Of a stretch of DNA of 64,000 nucleotides, positions 53,401 through 64,000 are shown piece after piece. The position numbers and the translations under genes are program-made. The stretch comes from Struthio camelus (Eukaryota > Chordata > Aves > Struthioniformes > Struthionidae). The notes under the pieces are model-generated. The model had not been told where the DNA came from, made no database searches, and worked only from the letters and a program-made list of their open reading frames with translations. Each line of letters opens with the position of its first letter. Position 1 is the stretch's first letter. Where the stretch lies: assembly GCF_040807025.1 (NCBI RefSeq), contig NC_090968.1, positions 2,903,906 through 2,967,905 of the forward strand. The letters run 5' to 3'.

Positions 53401-56400
53401 ACAACAGACATGGGCTAGGAGCAGAAATATTCACATACTTTGGGCCAAACCGGTGATTAAATACTTCTGGAAAGCAGGTTGTCAGGGCTAGGGCCAAAGC
53501 CCGTTCATACCAATGGAAATGAAGTCGGAAGACACAGAAGCCCCATACATACAGGGCATGAAAAATCTACACTTAGATCTACTCACAGAGGGGAAGCCTT
53601 AAAGGCAAAAAGAGATCGGCCCTGAAGCTTCATAACTCAGTTTAATTTAAGGCCTCCAGAATACCCCATGCAAAATTTCGCTTCCCATAATAGCGTGAGC
53701 TGAACTTATACTGATGGATATTAAGTAGCCACACGCAGCAGAAAAATTAACATTCTGATCAAATACTCCATTAGGATCAATCAGCAGTGAAGCCTGCAAT
53801 AAGCTTATTAAGAACTCGGCTCATTTTCCTACACAGGCGCAAAGAAAAAACGTTTTTAGCATGAATATTTAATTTTCCCTTATTTTAAGGGACATTTTGC
53901 CATACTTTTACACCTTTCTTGCCAGCTCCTCTTACCAGTTACATTTCCATTAGCCATTGCAGCCACTGTGTGCAGCTGGAACATACTAAGAGGGAAGAAC
54001 GTACCAAAACCCATCCTACTTCCACTTGATTATCGTTCAGAGTTAATATCACTGCCTTCTATTAGAAACCATGTCACCTGTTCTCTAGGACCACCCTTAA
54101 GGGAAAGAGGTTATCTATAACAAATTAAGCAAGTAAAAACACGACCTCCTCTAGGAGGTCACACATTTCCAACACCACGATCCGCAGAAATAGCGCAGTC
54201 GGCTAGAAACTAGTGTCCAAGGTTTGTCTTTGCTGTACTACACAGAGCTGAGAACGTGATCTTGCTAAATCTAGATGTGAACAGTCATACTTAAAGCAGG
54301 ATCTGTTGGCTGTGCTCCCCTGGAAGAGTGCTCCTCCACATGAACATATTTAGGCCGTCTGGGGATGCGTCCCGTGGCTATCTGTACTGTGGTAAGCATG
54401 CAGAGGAAGGGTGGGAAGGCACAAGGTGGTCTCCAGCCAGCATTCAAGTGAGGCCACCTGCACCCTCAGGGGCCAGCAGACAGCACATTTGTGGCTCAAG
54501 CCAAAAAAATAAATAAATAAATAAAGAAGCTGAGCTCCCAGCCAGACCCTCAACTGTCACAGGTTTAGAGCACAGAGCCCAGACAAAACTGGCTCTGTAT
54601 GGCAAATAAGGAAAATACCAAATAAAAGCTTCAGTCATGCCTGTAGCAAAAGCCTCACTGAACAGAACTGCTCTTGTAACCAAGGGGTACAGGCTCATGC
54701 TTTTACTCCTGAAAGGACTATCCCCACTCAAAGTCTAAAAAAAAAAAAAAAGACAGAGGTAAAATGTTTTCAAAGCAATGGGATTTGCTACCAGGATCTC
54801 CTCAGAAATAAAAATATCCCAAACAGAAAGCAATTACTTAACAAGCATTCAAACGCACATTCAGCTGTTTCAGCAAAAAACTAAGGTAGTCTGGAAACAT
54901 GCAATCAGAGACGCTATATGCTAGGAGGCCTAAGTCAATGCCAGCTCTGCTGACCCAAGGGGCACAGTTAAAAGAACACCTTTCACACACAATTCAGCTC
55001 ACGCCTTGCGTCCGAGTCCTCTCTGCCGGCTGCGGGGATGTTTCAGTGGCAGGCACACAGCGCAGGTAACGCAGACACAAAAGAACAAAGAGGACTCTGT
55101 TCTGCATGACAGACACACACAGATCAAAAATCCAAATCCAGGATTATCATCTTGGCTGTTGACTCTATAAGCACAGACAACCCCTCTCACTTTTCAAAAC
55201 CAAGGATAAGCCTGTAGCTCTAGCCCTTGGAAACATTCATGAGCCTCTGGCCTGATCAGATTTTATAGGATAAATAAATAAATAAAATCAGAGGGCCATC
55301 ACTGCAGGCATCTGCAGGGAACCGACAAAAGCAGATGCTGTGGATGCCCTTGCCCCCAACTTTGCCCACATAGAAGCAGATCCACAGACCTTAATAGGAC
55401 CAGCCACATGCAGGCAATGAGATTAGCAAAAGAAGGTTTAGCACCTGCCTGTAAAGGTACACCACCAGTCCGGGGCAGATCTGCGGGATGAGCAACTTAG
55501 CACCACCACAACTGCGGACAACTGCTACTCCGATTATTTGTACCCAAGGGCAGGCGTGAAAGGCCATTTCTCCGCAGTGATTTCTGTGCTATGAAGAATC
55601 TCAGAGCTTCTGCAGCTAAGGCTGTCACCGCTCCTTACTATGGCTGTGCTGTATTAAAATTCAACAGGCAATAAGAAAAGCAACTGGCTCAGTGTGTAAC
55701 CATTTGTGTTGAGCACACTGGCAGAGAACTGACAGTAGTCTGGGCTGGCAGACTTCCGAGCTAGAAAAGTCAGTGCTTCCAACAGCACTCAGGGGAAAAA
55801 CAACAGCGCAGAATGATCTACCTCCTTTAGGTCCTTATCAAATTATGCCTGCACAGGTCAGCTCCTGCATAGCGCTCGCGCAGGGGAGAAAGACTGTCAG
55901 TAAGTTCCGTCTCATAACAAAGTGTGTGCAGCCAGAATTTCCCCAACTGCAACCTTTGCGTGAAATCTCTTTCCACCTGTAACACATTTCTCAAGCTCTT
56001 TGAGCCTCAATCAGAATGGAGGAAGTTCCACACAACTCTGGAAAAAAGATTAGACTTTTCTTTTTCCTGAATTGCTAAACTTTCCCTGGACAGATGCTCT
56101 CTTTATGAGCACATGGGCTTGCAGTTTAGGTCCTCTATAGTCAAACTGCCAGTGACTCCACAGCTTGAACAGAGGACAAAGGCGAGACACTTGTCTTCTG
56201 GGGCTAACATGAAGGAACCTGTCACACACACGTTCACCACAGGGCTTAGAGAAACTCCAAGATAAAACATGCCCATATTCCAAATCCCACTGATGTGCAA
56301 ATAAGCTCCTAAGCACTTACATAATCTTGTGCTAAAAAGTGCTGGCTGCTGCAGTCAGAAACGCGCACACGGAAGAGACATTTAAGTAGCACTGCAAAAT

Positions 56401-58173
56401 AAACGGAAAAAACTACCAACTGCGAGAAGAAATTTTGCCAAATCAGAAAAAGGTTACATGTAACTTTTGCTTCACATGAAGCATAGATTTGCAACAGAGC
56501 TAGGAAGCCAAAAGAAACACTGACTCTTATGGGAAAGAAAGATTAGCAGCAACAACGGAAACTACAATTTCAAAGCTGGAAGCCAATTTGGAAGTGGCTT
56601 AGGTGAGTGCAGATAATTATCCAGTTATTATTTTTAGCTTTGAATACTGTACCTTTAAAGACATCAGTATTATTAGCATTAGAGACAACCTGATAACTCA
56701 AAGGGCTGCCATGAGAGCTAAGAGCTCTTTTGTGCTTGGAGCTGTTTGCACCACTACGCAGAGCCTGCCAGTGCCTAGCACTATTGACAAGGGCCCAGGA
56801 TTTCAGGTGTGCCTAGAGATAAAACTGGAAGATTAAGAACACAAAACAATCCCCTCACCCCCCGCGCCCATAAACCTCAGTTTCAGTTACCTGGTGCGTC
56901 GGATAATGGGAGAGGAATGAAAGGATCAGGCACAGTCAGAAGAGGAGGGCTAGTGTCCAAACTCAGAATGTCTTTAGTTTTTTCAGCTGGATAACCAGGA
57001 AGAGATAGGGCAGAGTGAAACAAAAGAGAGAAGAGCAGAAAACATCAAGCAGAAAAAATCAGCACTGAGACACTGCTCAATATTAAAGAGTTCAAGCCAT
57101 GGCCTGGGAAGAACACCACACACGCACACTTGGGACAAGCTTACACCACTAGGGAAAGAGACAGAAACCCACGCAGCTCTCCAACGCAATCTTTAACCCA
57201 TAGATCTCAAAACATCCCTTGAAAGGGAAGTACCATTATTATATTTTACAGCAGCACAAAAGGTCAAATGCCTTGAAAAAGGACAGACAGCAGGTCAGCC
57301 TCCACACTTGGGGGGAGGAGGGGGGGGAGAGACCATCCAAAATGAAATGTATGTGAAACGTATGGCCTCTTGCACCAGACGGGCTTAGAACTATACCTGT
57401 AGCTCATATCTAAGCAAAAAAGAAAAGGAAAAGGGCTAGAAACACCCGTCCCAGTGCTACAACTGAGAGAATTTGAGGCACCTTTCTAAATAGCCCAGAC
57501 CTCAGGGCAAGAGAGTCAAGGAGCAAGTCTTAAAGACAACAACTAAAAGAACTGAACCTGCTACAGTGTGCAGAAAGTCCAGAATGTATGGACACTTCTC
57601 AGGCTTCACAGCAGCCACCTTACAGCGGCTGAATCTGGAGCTGCTGCTGCTCACCATCTCTCCTAACAGCCGATTGAACAACATAAACAGTTCACACAGC
57701 ACTGAACAGCTGGACAAAGTCACAAAGTAACTCCCTAGAGAACTCTTGCATCATCTATTTCATCTGCTTAACTCTCAGGTAAGAGCCAACAATACCAAGC
57801 TCAGTTATAAGCTCCTCTAAATCTCCTATTATAAATAGAAATAAGCGTAAATGGATTTGTCACTTCTTGCCTTGCAAAAGGCTTCTTCAGTCTCTTCCCA
57901 GGATGCCTCTCTACAAGGGTTGATATGCTTAATGAGGAAGCATCGCCAGACAGTTGCAGTTTTCACTGGTAAGAATGGCTGCCTAAGATGGGGAGAGGAT
58001 TATTTACACTTAGGGCTGCTGCTGGCAGTTTTCCAGGTCTTCACTGCATTCAGTGAGAACCCCTGATGCTGAAGAACTACAAACAAGCAGCAGCACTCAG
58101 ATTTTTCAGCACAGAAGGGGCTGCTTAGGGTAGAACCTCGGTACCCAGGTGCCAAAGGAGAGACCAGACAGGG

Positions 58174-58209
<36 letters not shown>

Positions 58210-61200
58210 ACAAACATACATAGAGGCGTCTGCAATAAAGTTCCTTATACCAGCCAAGGACTTTTGGTCTGTGGAAGCCAGGCTCCACAGCCAGTACAAA
58301 ACTTCTTGCCTTCACCGTTTACAAGTCAATTTGGAGTTTGTATCAGTTTTATCTTCCTTCCAAAAAGGCTATGACAAGAGTCACTTCTTGCCTGCTGTGC
58401 TTGTTGAGGACATAGCCCTCTAAGATACACTCACAAACTCACCTGATCCAGCGGTGAAGGAAGAGCCAAACGCATCTGCCTGGGGTGCGGCTGAAGCTGG
58501 CTGGAAACCTGGAATCAGGTTCTCTGTGGAACTGCCCGTCTTTTCCGGAGCTTTCCCTGAAAGATCAGGTGCAGATTTAGGGGAGAGGCTTCCATTCTGA
58601 AGGTTGTTTACTTACCTATACTTTTAGGGCACTATCTCAGGACATGACTTATGTCCCTCCCTGCAAATCATAATTTGTAGAAGTTGCAGATGTAGAAGCT
58701 ACAGCTTAAACTCTGCTTCAACAAGCTGATCAGGGCCACCTTAAAAGCAATGAATACCACTCCCTTTGAGGATACTGCTCATTTAATTGCAGTCTCTCAG
58801 CAAGGAGGGCAGGGACAGAGAAAAGGGGAGACTGGAAGGATTTAGCTCTTACAGGCACAGTTGACCATGACAGCATGGCAGCACCCAGCATCATCATTCC
58901 ACACCCCCTTCTTCTTTGATAGCAGGCTGGTATTAAACCCTCTCCATGAACCTACCATCACCCAGCTTTGCAAAGTCCTTGTTCAGCAGCTCCTCAGCTG
59001 TGAGCTTGGAGAAGTTGTCATCATCAAACGGATTCCACGTGGAGACATCGGGCGGGTTATACACGTTCTGCTGTGAGGTCCTTGGGGAACCCGAGGGTGT
59101 AGTGGAAGCAGACCTGGACACGATCATCCCCAACAAAAGAGTCACCAGTAACTATGAACTGCATTATAATCACTTCCTTCTTAAAACACTTAGCCCAAGT
59201 TGTTGTACTTCACACACCCAAAAGGCTGGGACCAGCTAGCCTTATCTGCTCGTAATCGTGCCTGAGCATCCTGCTGATGCCAGGAATTTAGTTTAGTAAA
59301 CATCCCATTTGAAACAATTTTATGCAATGTCTATGCGGAGGATTCTTGCCTGTAGACACTATAAACATGACGTAGCAAGTTCTCCTGAGAAAGAACTGGT
59401 GCTACGCAGCAAGCACGAAGCAGGCACCAGGGCTGCTGGTGGAACAGCTGAAATAAGACCGGCACTTGACCGGCACATTAGGGGAGCTCAGTTTGCTTGA
59501 TATTTTGGGAGAGCAGAAACACTCAGGACGACTTCTGCCCTTGGGCAGCTTCCAGCTACTTCCTGCCAAGCCCCAAACTGCGGTCATAGGGAGACAAAGG
59601 CTCACTTACACCAGTTTGCTGCCGACCTTCGCCTCAGAGCTCGGCATAGGAAGCATCCAAAAAGTTTTATCTACCCCTTCCCTCCGCACCCTTTGCCATC
59701 AAGCAAACAGCCACCTACTTGGACTTGTTGAGACTGGCTTCAGCAGCAGCTGCCTGCAGGAGCTGGGTAGACTTGCTGGCTGGAACCCCAAAAACAGCGC
59801 TGTGTGTCACATCGCTCAGAATCCTCCTGTGTCCTGCACGCTGCGTCTTGGGCGACGACGGAGGGGTGAGAGAGCCCAGCTTCTGCCCCTGCACAGCTGC
59901 GGGGGGTGTGGTTTGAGGTTTTTGCTGTTGCCTTATTTGCGCCTGCATCTAGGAGAAAAAGCAAAATGGTAGGTCCTTGTTGGTGAACAACAGCCACGCT
60001 GAAAGAACGGCTACGATCTGGGGAACTGATCTCAGAGTCGCAGATCAAGGATAGCCTGGAGAAAAAATTAGAGAGTCACTGATCTAGAGTATTTTCGCAT
60101 TACTACAATTGCGGAAATGGAAACAATCTCCCCTTTCTATGGTGGGGGCTGGAGGCAATGCTTCTATTAATGGTTTTTTTTGTTTTGTTTTTTGTTTGTT
60201 TTTTGTTTTTTTAAGGCCAACTGGTCTCAGCAACTTGCTCAAGGGTAAAGGTTGAGAGTCAGCGCAGCACTAAAAAAGAAAACAGATTAGAGCATGCAGG
60301 GATTCTGTCATACGGACACACGGATTGCAGCAAGCTGAAGAGCAGCGCCTCTTCCGGTGGCCGCTGGGTCATTGAGGTCAAATCCCTAGTGGGGTACAGG
60401 GCTTCCACAGAAATCTAGTGCAGGAGTTTGGGCTTTGCTTTCTCCAGAGGCGAGAAAACGGAAAGCCCTTGAGAATTCAATCGGCAGTCGCTTCACGTTG
60501 TCCATGTAACCATAGCACAGCCCTACTGTCAGCAGATGTAGGAGCAGAACCCAGCTCCCAAAGATCACAGGCTAGAACTTAGCCCTATACTCTGCAAACC
60601 AAGAGGTCACAACCCCAAGCAGCGTGAGCCAGGGCAGTCAAACCTGACCAACAGGAAGTTCAGTAGAAAGTCTACTGTTCCTGCTGGTACGCGATGGCTT
60701 AGCCCAGCAAAAGGCAGGCTTCTGACCAGGAAGACACATCAGCTAAACAAACAGATCTGTTAAGCAGCAACAAACCCCACAGCCTCCTCTTCTGCAGTCC
60801 CAAGAAGGGCGGGGAGGGGGGTGGACAGGGAGGGAGGCAGACACCCTACCCATACCCACCCAATAAAAAAACCCGTAACAGGTTAAGGAGCAGAGATGGC
60901 ATTTCCATGGGGTGGTGCTGGTTCTCTCATTTCTTTCTACAGTGACACATACACAGCTCAGCTAAGGAAAAGAAGACCAAGCAAAACAGGGAACTTAATT
61001 TCATAGGGAAAAAGGACTATAGGAGAAAGAGTTGTCATTTCAAAGCTTGGGGGGGGGGGGGGAAGCATTTTTGGTTTAAGCATGTGCCAAGAGAGCCCAA
61101 CTACAAACCTTTCAGGAACATCAAGGTACTTCTCAAATCGATTTTATTCTCCCTCAACAACTCAGTCTTCGTTGAATTCACAGACATACCCATAGATACT

Positions 61201-63474
61201 CAAGATACTATTTTCTAGTGTTAAACAACAGCATCACTTGGGGTTGATGTGATTAAAAAAAAAAATACATTTATCAGTCAATAGGATGTCATAATCCTTT
61301 TTAAATCCAAGTGATAACTGGAACAACCAGAATGCTAAGAGCAGAAAGCTGCGCGCTCCATCTCCACTGCCTGAACACTTCTATCCTGCCTCTGTTCCCT
61401 GCTCAGTATCATCCCAGGCCATTTTCGCCCAGGAAAGAGAGCTGGAAGACTCGGGACCGCCTAGGAGGGGGATCGGAAAAAGGTTATATCCCCAGTGTGA
61501 TGTGTAACCACAGCTGGGCAAGGCAAACAAGAGGTCAGCTGCTTTGCTTTCCACCCTGCTGAAAAGCAAGCTGACCTGACTGCTTCTGATGCACCCACCT
61601 TGCACCTCGCTATGTAGGTCACTGCAGAATGGTACATTCGGTGCTGAGGAATAAAAGGGCTGTGCTGAAACCTCCACAAAAACGGATGCAGAGCTTATTA
61701 ACCTGAAGTCCTGCAATATGAAAAGGTTTTGACAGGGCCTGGCTTGGTATCTTCTGCTCAGAGAGCATGCTCTGAAGAGACAACGCTTCATTACTTGTTT
61801 TTAAAATGAGTCGACTACTGCTTTTCCCCTCCCGATTGCTGCCAGGAGTGGAAAAGTCTCTGCATGTGTCAATTCTGATTAGCCTTCAGGAGATGGGGCT
61901 AATTTTCAGTCCAGCTGATTTAATAAAGTTAGGAATGTTTTTGTGCAAGTGAATCAGAGCAAAGTTCTTCAGAGAGGCACTTTAATAATACGTTTCAGGC
62001 ATTCCTCCTCTAAAAGGAGCAGGGTAATAACGTGTGCCTCATCCAAAACCTGAAAACTCCCACCGGTTTCAACAAACTGACTTGCCCCAGGTCCTTTAGC
62101 AAATCCATAACAAGACCAGGAACAAAAAAAAGCTCCAAGCTCATCACCTACCCTAACCACCAGCTCGGTGCTGAAGATGAACAGAAAAGCACAAGGGTGA
62201 ATGACAGAGCCCTGAGACATCGGCATCAGGGAAAGATCAAGACAAACTGTTTCCACAGCATCACGCAGGTCATTGGCTTATGAACTTCATTAGCCAAACT
62301 AATTCCTGAGGTCAATTCAAAGAAAGCAGGCCTGAAAGAGTAATTCAGTCCTCAGTGACTGGCACCTCATGAACAACCAAGCACCAACTGGCCCTTAGCC
62401 TGGGCTCAAATATAGCGTAGCTGAACCAGTCTGTTATCACACACTGTTTGCTTTGCATATGTGCAGCCAGGTACAGCAAAACAACGAACAACTTCCTCTT
62501 GCCTGGTGTCTGTAGGCGACACACTTGCTTTGCAAAACACAACTGGAGGGAGGGACATCCCTCTGCGCTCCAGAAAACAAGCAAGAGCAGATGGGATTGA
62601 GCAGTAATAAAGGCAAAAAACAGCTTCTCACTTGCACTGCAGAGACACTTGGGCAGTGGGGATCCTGCCCTCTGGCACTGCTCCCCTGCCTTTAACACGG
62701 CAGACAGCTGGCTACTTCCATGTTGCAGACGGGCATACTTTCCTCTAAATAAAAAGCACTTATTTTGGGTGCACGTTCAGACGCTCAGTAAAGCGTACAA
62801 TTTTTTTGTTGATTTTTAAGAGATATGGTGCCTTGAAAAGCCCTCCTCTCCAGAGTACTCAGAACGAGTTAAAAAGCAACCCCAACTCCAGAAACAACTG
62901 GGCAGGCTGCCTTGCACCTGCCTTTGCACCAGAGCTCTGAATACCAGATGAATGGTTTCCAAACGAGAAGTTCGGGTGCCTCATGCCCATCTTGATGTTT
63001 CAAGCACGAATGACTTTTGATGAGTTTGTCACAAGTCCTCTAAGGGAGTGTGGCAGGGGAGGGGTAGAGAGAGATGCTGCATTAAGAAACCTAACCATAT
63101 TCTTTCTACAGATCCAGAGCGCGTCTCCGCCATGCTAGGCGGTAGTTTGCCTACAGGTCCTGGCAGGGGAGCGTGTGCCAGTATTCCTCACCCCGCTGCC
63201 CCACTCCTTCCTGCAAGGCTCTTACCGCTTGCTCCTGCGGAGGTGCTGGCTGGGCTACACCCTGCTGGGCCTGGGGCTGTGGCGGTGCTGGGGCCTGCTG
63301 CTTCTGCTGAGCTGCTGCTACTGCTGTCTTCTGCTGCATTGCTGCCTGCTGGGCCATCATCTGCTGCTGCTGGTAGTAGTTCTGCATCAGCTGCTGCTGC
63401 GCCGGCGCTCCTTGCTGCATCACTGGGAACTGGGACACAACCAGTTGTTGAGCTGCCTGCTGCGTGGCTGGGAA
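28348..63474 (-). CDS. AAK1: AAK1 AP2-associated kinase 1, C-terminal half (partial gene, two isoform ends)
   Basis: AAK1 is a Ser/Thr kinase of the NAK family that binds AP2 and clathrin and phosphorylates the AP2 mu subunit in endocytosis. The N-terminal kinase domain is outside the window, right of 64000. Shared exons here are 63474-63226, 59948-59719, 59113-58956, 58556-58443, 56986-56891, 45901-45800, 44449-44348, 43265-43155 and 39707-39603 (1267 nt). They then join either 38033-37939 (short end, 453 residues in the window) or 29492-28348 (long end, 803 residues in the window). Both join in phase. The segment is Gln/Pro-rich at first, then carries adaptor-binding motifs such as [20 protein letters not shown] and repeated LIPGF-like blocks. 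It matches vertebrate AAK1 block by block, including [20 protein letters not shown]. No frameshift was seen. Confidence 0.96.
29548..29571 (+). repeat. Poly-A run (A24)
   Basis: A24 on the plus strand is a T24 tract on the AAK1 sense strand, ending about 55 bases before the acceptor of the long terminal exon. It may act as an extended polypyrimidine tract. Confidence 0.9.
29572..37819 (-). other. AAK1: Region between AAK1 alternative last exons
   Basis: For the long isoform this is intron. For the short isoform part of it is 3' UTR. Sense-strand AATAAA motifs occur at 37820-37825, 36301-36306 and 30750-30755, and the last is followed by a GT-rich stretch. No further exon was recognised. Simple A/T runs occur at 31188-31204, 34164-34178 and 37181-37195. 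Confidence 0.5.
37820..37825 (-). terminator. AAK1: Candidate proximal poly(A) signal, AAK1 short isoform
   Basis: TTTATT on plus is AATAAA on the sense strand, about 115 bases after the short-form TAG stop. Distal alternatives exist at 36301-36306 and 30750-30755, so the 3' UTR could be 0.1 to 7 kb long. Confidence 0.4.
37939..38033 (-). CDS. AAK1: AAK1 alternative last exon, short isoform
   Basis: 95 nt with phase 1 entry, encoding [20 protein letters not shown] then [10 protein letters not shown] and TAG. This is the C-terminus of the standard vertebrate AAK1 protein. The acceptor TTTCAG and the phase are the same as for the long exon, so the two ends are interchangeable. The G from exon 39603 plus GT gives Gly. 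Confidence 0.95.
39603..39707 (-). CDS. AAK1: AAK1 exon encoding the [11 protein letters not shown] block
   Basis: 105 nt, phase 1 in and out, encoding [20 protein letters not shown] then [14 protein letters not shown]. This is the last exon shared by both isoforms. It holds an EFDP adaptor-type motif. The acceptor is CTGCAG and the donor GTAAGC. Confidence 0.95.
43155..43265 (-). CDS. AAK1: AAK1 exon encoding the [11 protein letters not shown] block
   Basis: 111 nt, phase 1-1, encoding [20 protein letters not shown] then [21 protein letters not shown] resembles a clathrin-box or appendage-binding segment. The acceptor ATTCAG is fixed by the split Asp codon shared with 44348-44449. The donor is GTAAAC. 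Confidence 0.95.
44348..44449 (-). CDS. AAK1: AAK1 exon encoding the VESLIPGLE block
   Basis: 102 nt, phase 1-1, encoding [20 protein letters not shown] then [13 protein letters not shown]. The donor is GTTGGT, weaker than most others in the gene. Confidence 0.95.
45800..45901 (-). CDS. AAK1: AAK1 exon encoding the [10 protein letters not shown] block
   Basis: 102 nt, phase 1-1, encoding [20 protein letters not shown] then [16 protein letters not shown] is an AP2 alpha-appendage motif. The donor is GTAATT. An 11-kb intron (45902-56890) separates it from the previous exon. Confidence 0.95.
45926..45943. repeat. (GGAA)n microsatellite
   Basis: About four and a half GGAA units. They lie about 25 bases upstream (sense strand) of the 45901 exon start, so the sense strand reads as a TTCC polypyrimidine tract feeding that acceptor. 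Confidence 0.9.
54503..54525. repeat. (AAAT)n microsatellite
   Basis: A short AAAT tetranucleotide run within the large AAK1 intron. Confidence 0.85.
56891..56986 (-). CDS. AAK1: AAK1 exon encoding the DPFIPL block
   Basis: 96 nt, phase 1-1, encoding [20 protein letters not shown] then [14 protein letters not shown] is an appendage-binding motif. The acceptor ATCCAG completes Ala with the previous exon and the donor is GTAACT. Confidence 0.94.
58175..58207. repeat. (CA)n microsatellite
   Basis: Sixteen uninterrupted CA units in the AAK1 intron between 56986 and 58443, a likely polymorphic marker. Confidence 0.97.
58443..58556 (-). CDS. AAK1: AAK1 exon encoding the ENLIPGFQ block
   Basis: 114 nt, phase 1-1, encoding [20 protein letters not shown] then [17 protein letters not shown]. 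The acceptor is TTTCAG and the donor GTGAGT. Confidence 0.94.
58956..59113 (-). CDS. AAK1: AAK1 exon encoding the [17 protein letters not shown] block
   Basis: 158 nt, phase 2 in and phase 1 out, encoding [20 protein letters not shown] then [20 protein letters not shown] and [17 protein letters not shown] is a highly conserved AAK1 segment of the adaptor-binding type. The acceptor is GTCCAG and the donor GTAGGT. Confidence 0.96.
59719..59948 (-). CDS. AAK1: AAK1 exon encoding the [20 protein letters not shown] block
   Basis: 230 nt, phase 0 in and phase 2 out. It encodes [20 protein letters not shown], then [20 protein letters not shown], then [20 protein letters not shown]. The Ser/Thr-Pro and RILSD sites are likely phosphosites and are nearly invariant in vertebrate AAK1. 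The donor GTAGGT sits so that continuing into the intron would give an immediate TAG. Confidence 0.97.
59949..63225 (-). other. AAK1: AAK1 intron, no gene seen
   Basis: A 3.3-kb intron. It contains a T/G-rich simple tract (60172-60213) and a G14 run (61049-61062). Nothing else was recognised. Confidence 0.8.
63226..63474 (-). CDS. AAK1: AAK1 glutamine-rich exon
   Basis: 249 nt, phase 0-0, encoding 83 residues rich in Gln, Ala and Pro: [20 protein letters not shown], then [20 protein letters not shown], then QPAPPQEQA. It aligns with the Gln-rich segment of vertebrate AAK1 before the TPPSSP block. The acceptor CCGCAG is the least certain boundary, but an earlier start is not supported by alignment. 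The donor is GTAAGA. Confidence 0.88.
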
Positions 63475-64000
63475 CTGCGGTACCACAACCAGAACTCGGG
63501 GCCAGCCACGAGGCTGGTTATAGCCAGCACAAGTGGCAAAGCAGTAACAGGCTGCGATGGCTTGGAGACCATCTGCAAAGGAGCAGTGGAAAACGGCCTG
63601 CTGGTCTAGCGTTAGATCCTTTCTTTCTGTGCTAAACCTGCCCGTACTGGGCTACCAGGACACAGAATCCTGTGGTCCAAAACTCCTTTCTCTGTTTTTA
63701 TTTATTCTGAACAAAGGCCTTCCTTTCCCCAGGATAGAAGGATTCACTACTCCTCTGCCTCCACTGCTAAAATATGCATTAGCAGCAACGTGGGCTGCTA
63801 TAAACACCTCAGTTCAGCATGCAAGTCTGTCATTGACACACATCTCGTCTAGCACGTGATGTTTTCACAGGCCTCCCTGTCATCAGTCTACCACAGAAAA
63901 CAGACCTGAATCTTACCCTTAACACAAAGGCATGCCAGGTTTCTTGCCTCACAAGGAGAGCAGAAGAGAATTTCCACCCCTCTGCTCATCAGTTAAGCAT
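63475..64000 (-). other. AAK1: AAK1 upstream intron (partial)
   Basis: Sequence upstream of the glutamine-rich exon with no recognisable further AAK1 exon. The kinase-domain exons must lie beyond the right edge. Confidence 0.7.

Larger units (their letters stand above)
45902..56890 (-). other. AAK1: Large AAK1 intron (11 kb)
   Basis: This is the largest intron in the window. It holds GGAA and AAAT simple repeats, a G9-G10 tract at about 52968 and scattered A runs. A strong acceptor and donor enclose only seven bases at 50977-50983 (see findings). No other exon, RNA gene or element was recognised. Confidence 0.75.

Noticed and set aside
63048-63635. 195-codon plus-strand open frame rich in Leu and Ala
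   Set aside because: It is the antisense shadow of the CAG-rich AAK1 exon, where CTG codons read as leucine.

Overview
The window is vertebrate nuclear DNA, most likely from a bird. It has GT-AG introns, CpG-island promoters and a CR1 LINE 3' end. Exon-by-exon translation matches three vertebrate genes, GFPT1, NFU1 and AAK1. All three lie head to tail on the minus strand, in the same order and orientation that I recall for human chromosome 2p13. The species cannot be named from the sequence alone.

Layout from left to right, which is downstream to upstream for every gene. (1) Positions 1-1000 hold the 5' end of GFPT1: part of intron 1, the tiny coding part of exon 1 (537-543) and a very GC-rich promoter. 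(2) About 1000-5240 is a gene spacer. (3) Positions 5245-20930 hold the whole of NFU1. Its eight coding exons join in frame to 759 nt, or 252 residues, and it starts at a TISU/YY1-like initiator inside a CpG island. Exon 1 is flanked on both sides by two unrelated G-rich minisatellites. (4) About 21540-22900 is a short spacer. (5) Positions 22905-64000 hold the 3' two thirds of AAK1. Nine shared coding exons run from a glutamine-rich exon at 63474 to 39603. They are followed by two alternative last exons: a short one at 37939-38033, giving a C-terminus that ends VDQLIDL, and a long one at 28348-29492, giving an AAK1L-type tail with four DxFxxAPF repeats. The kinase domain of AAK1 and the rest of GFPT1 lie outside the window.

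The genes have unrelated roles. GFPT1 is the entry enzyme of hexosamine synthesis, NFU1 is a mitochondrial iron-sulfur carrier and AAK1 is the kinase of the AP2/clathrin adaptor. They are neighbours by conserved synteny, not by pathway. No tRNA, rRNA, CRISPR array, intact transposon or exogenous virus was recognised. Most of the sequence is intron, 3' UTR and simple repeat. I found no previously undescribed system. The most interesting signals are the paired minisatellites around the NFU1 promoter, the run of six symmetric phase 1-1 exons in AAK1, its two terminal exons, and a strong strand bias of long poly-G tracts.
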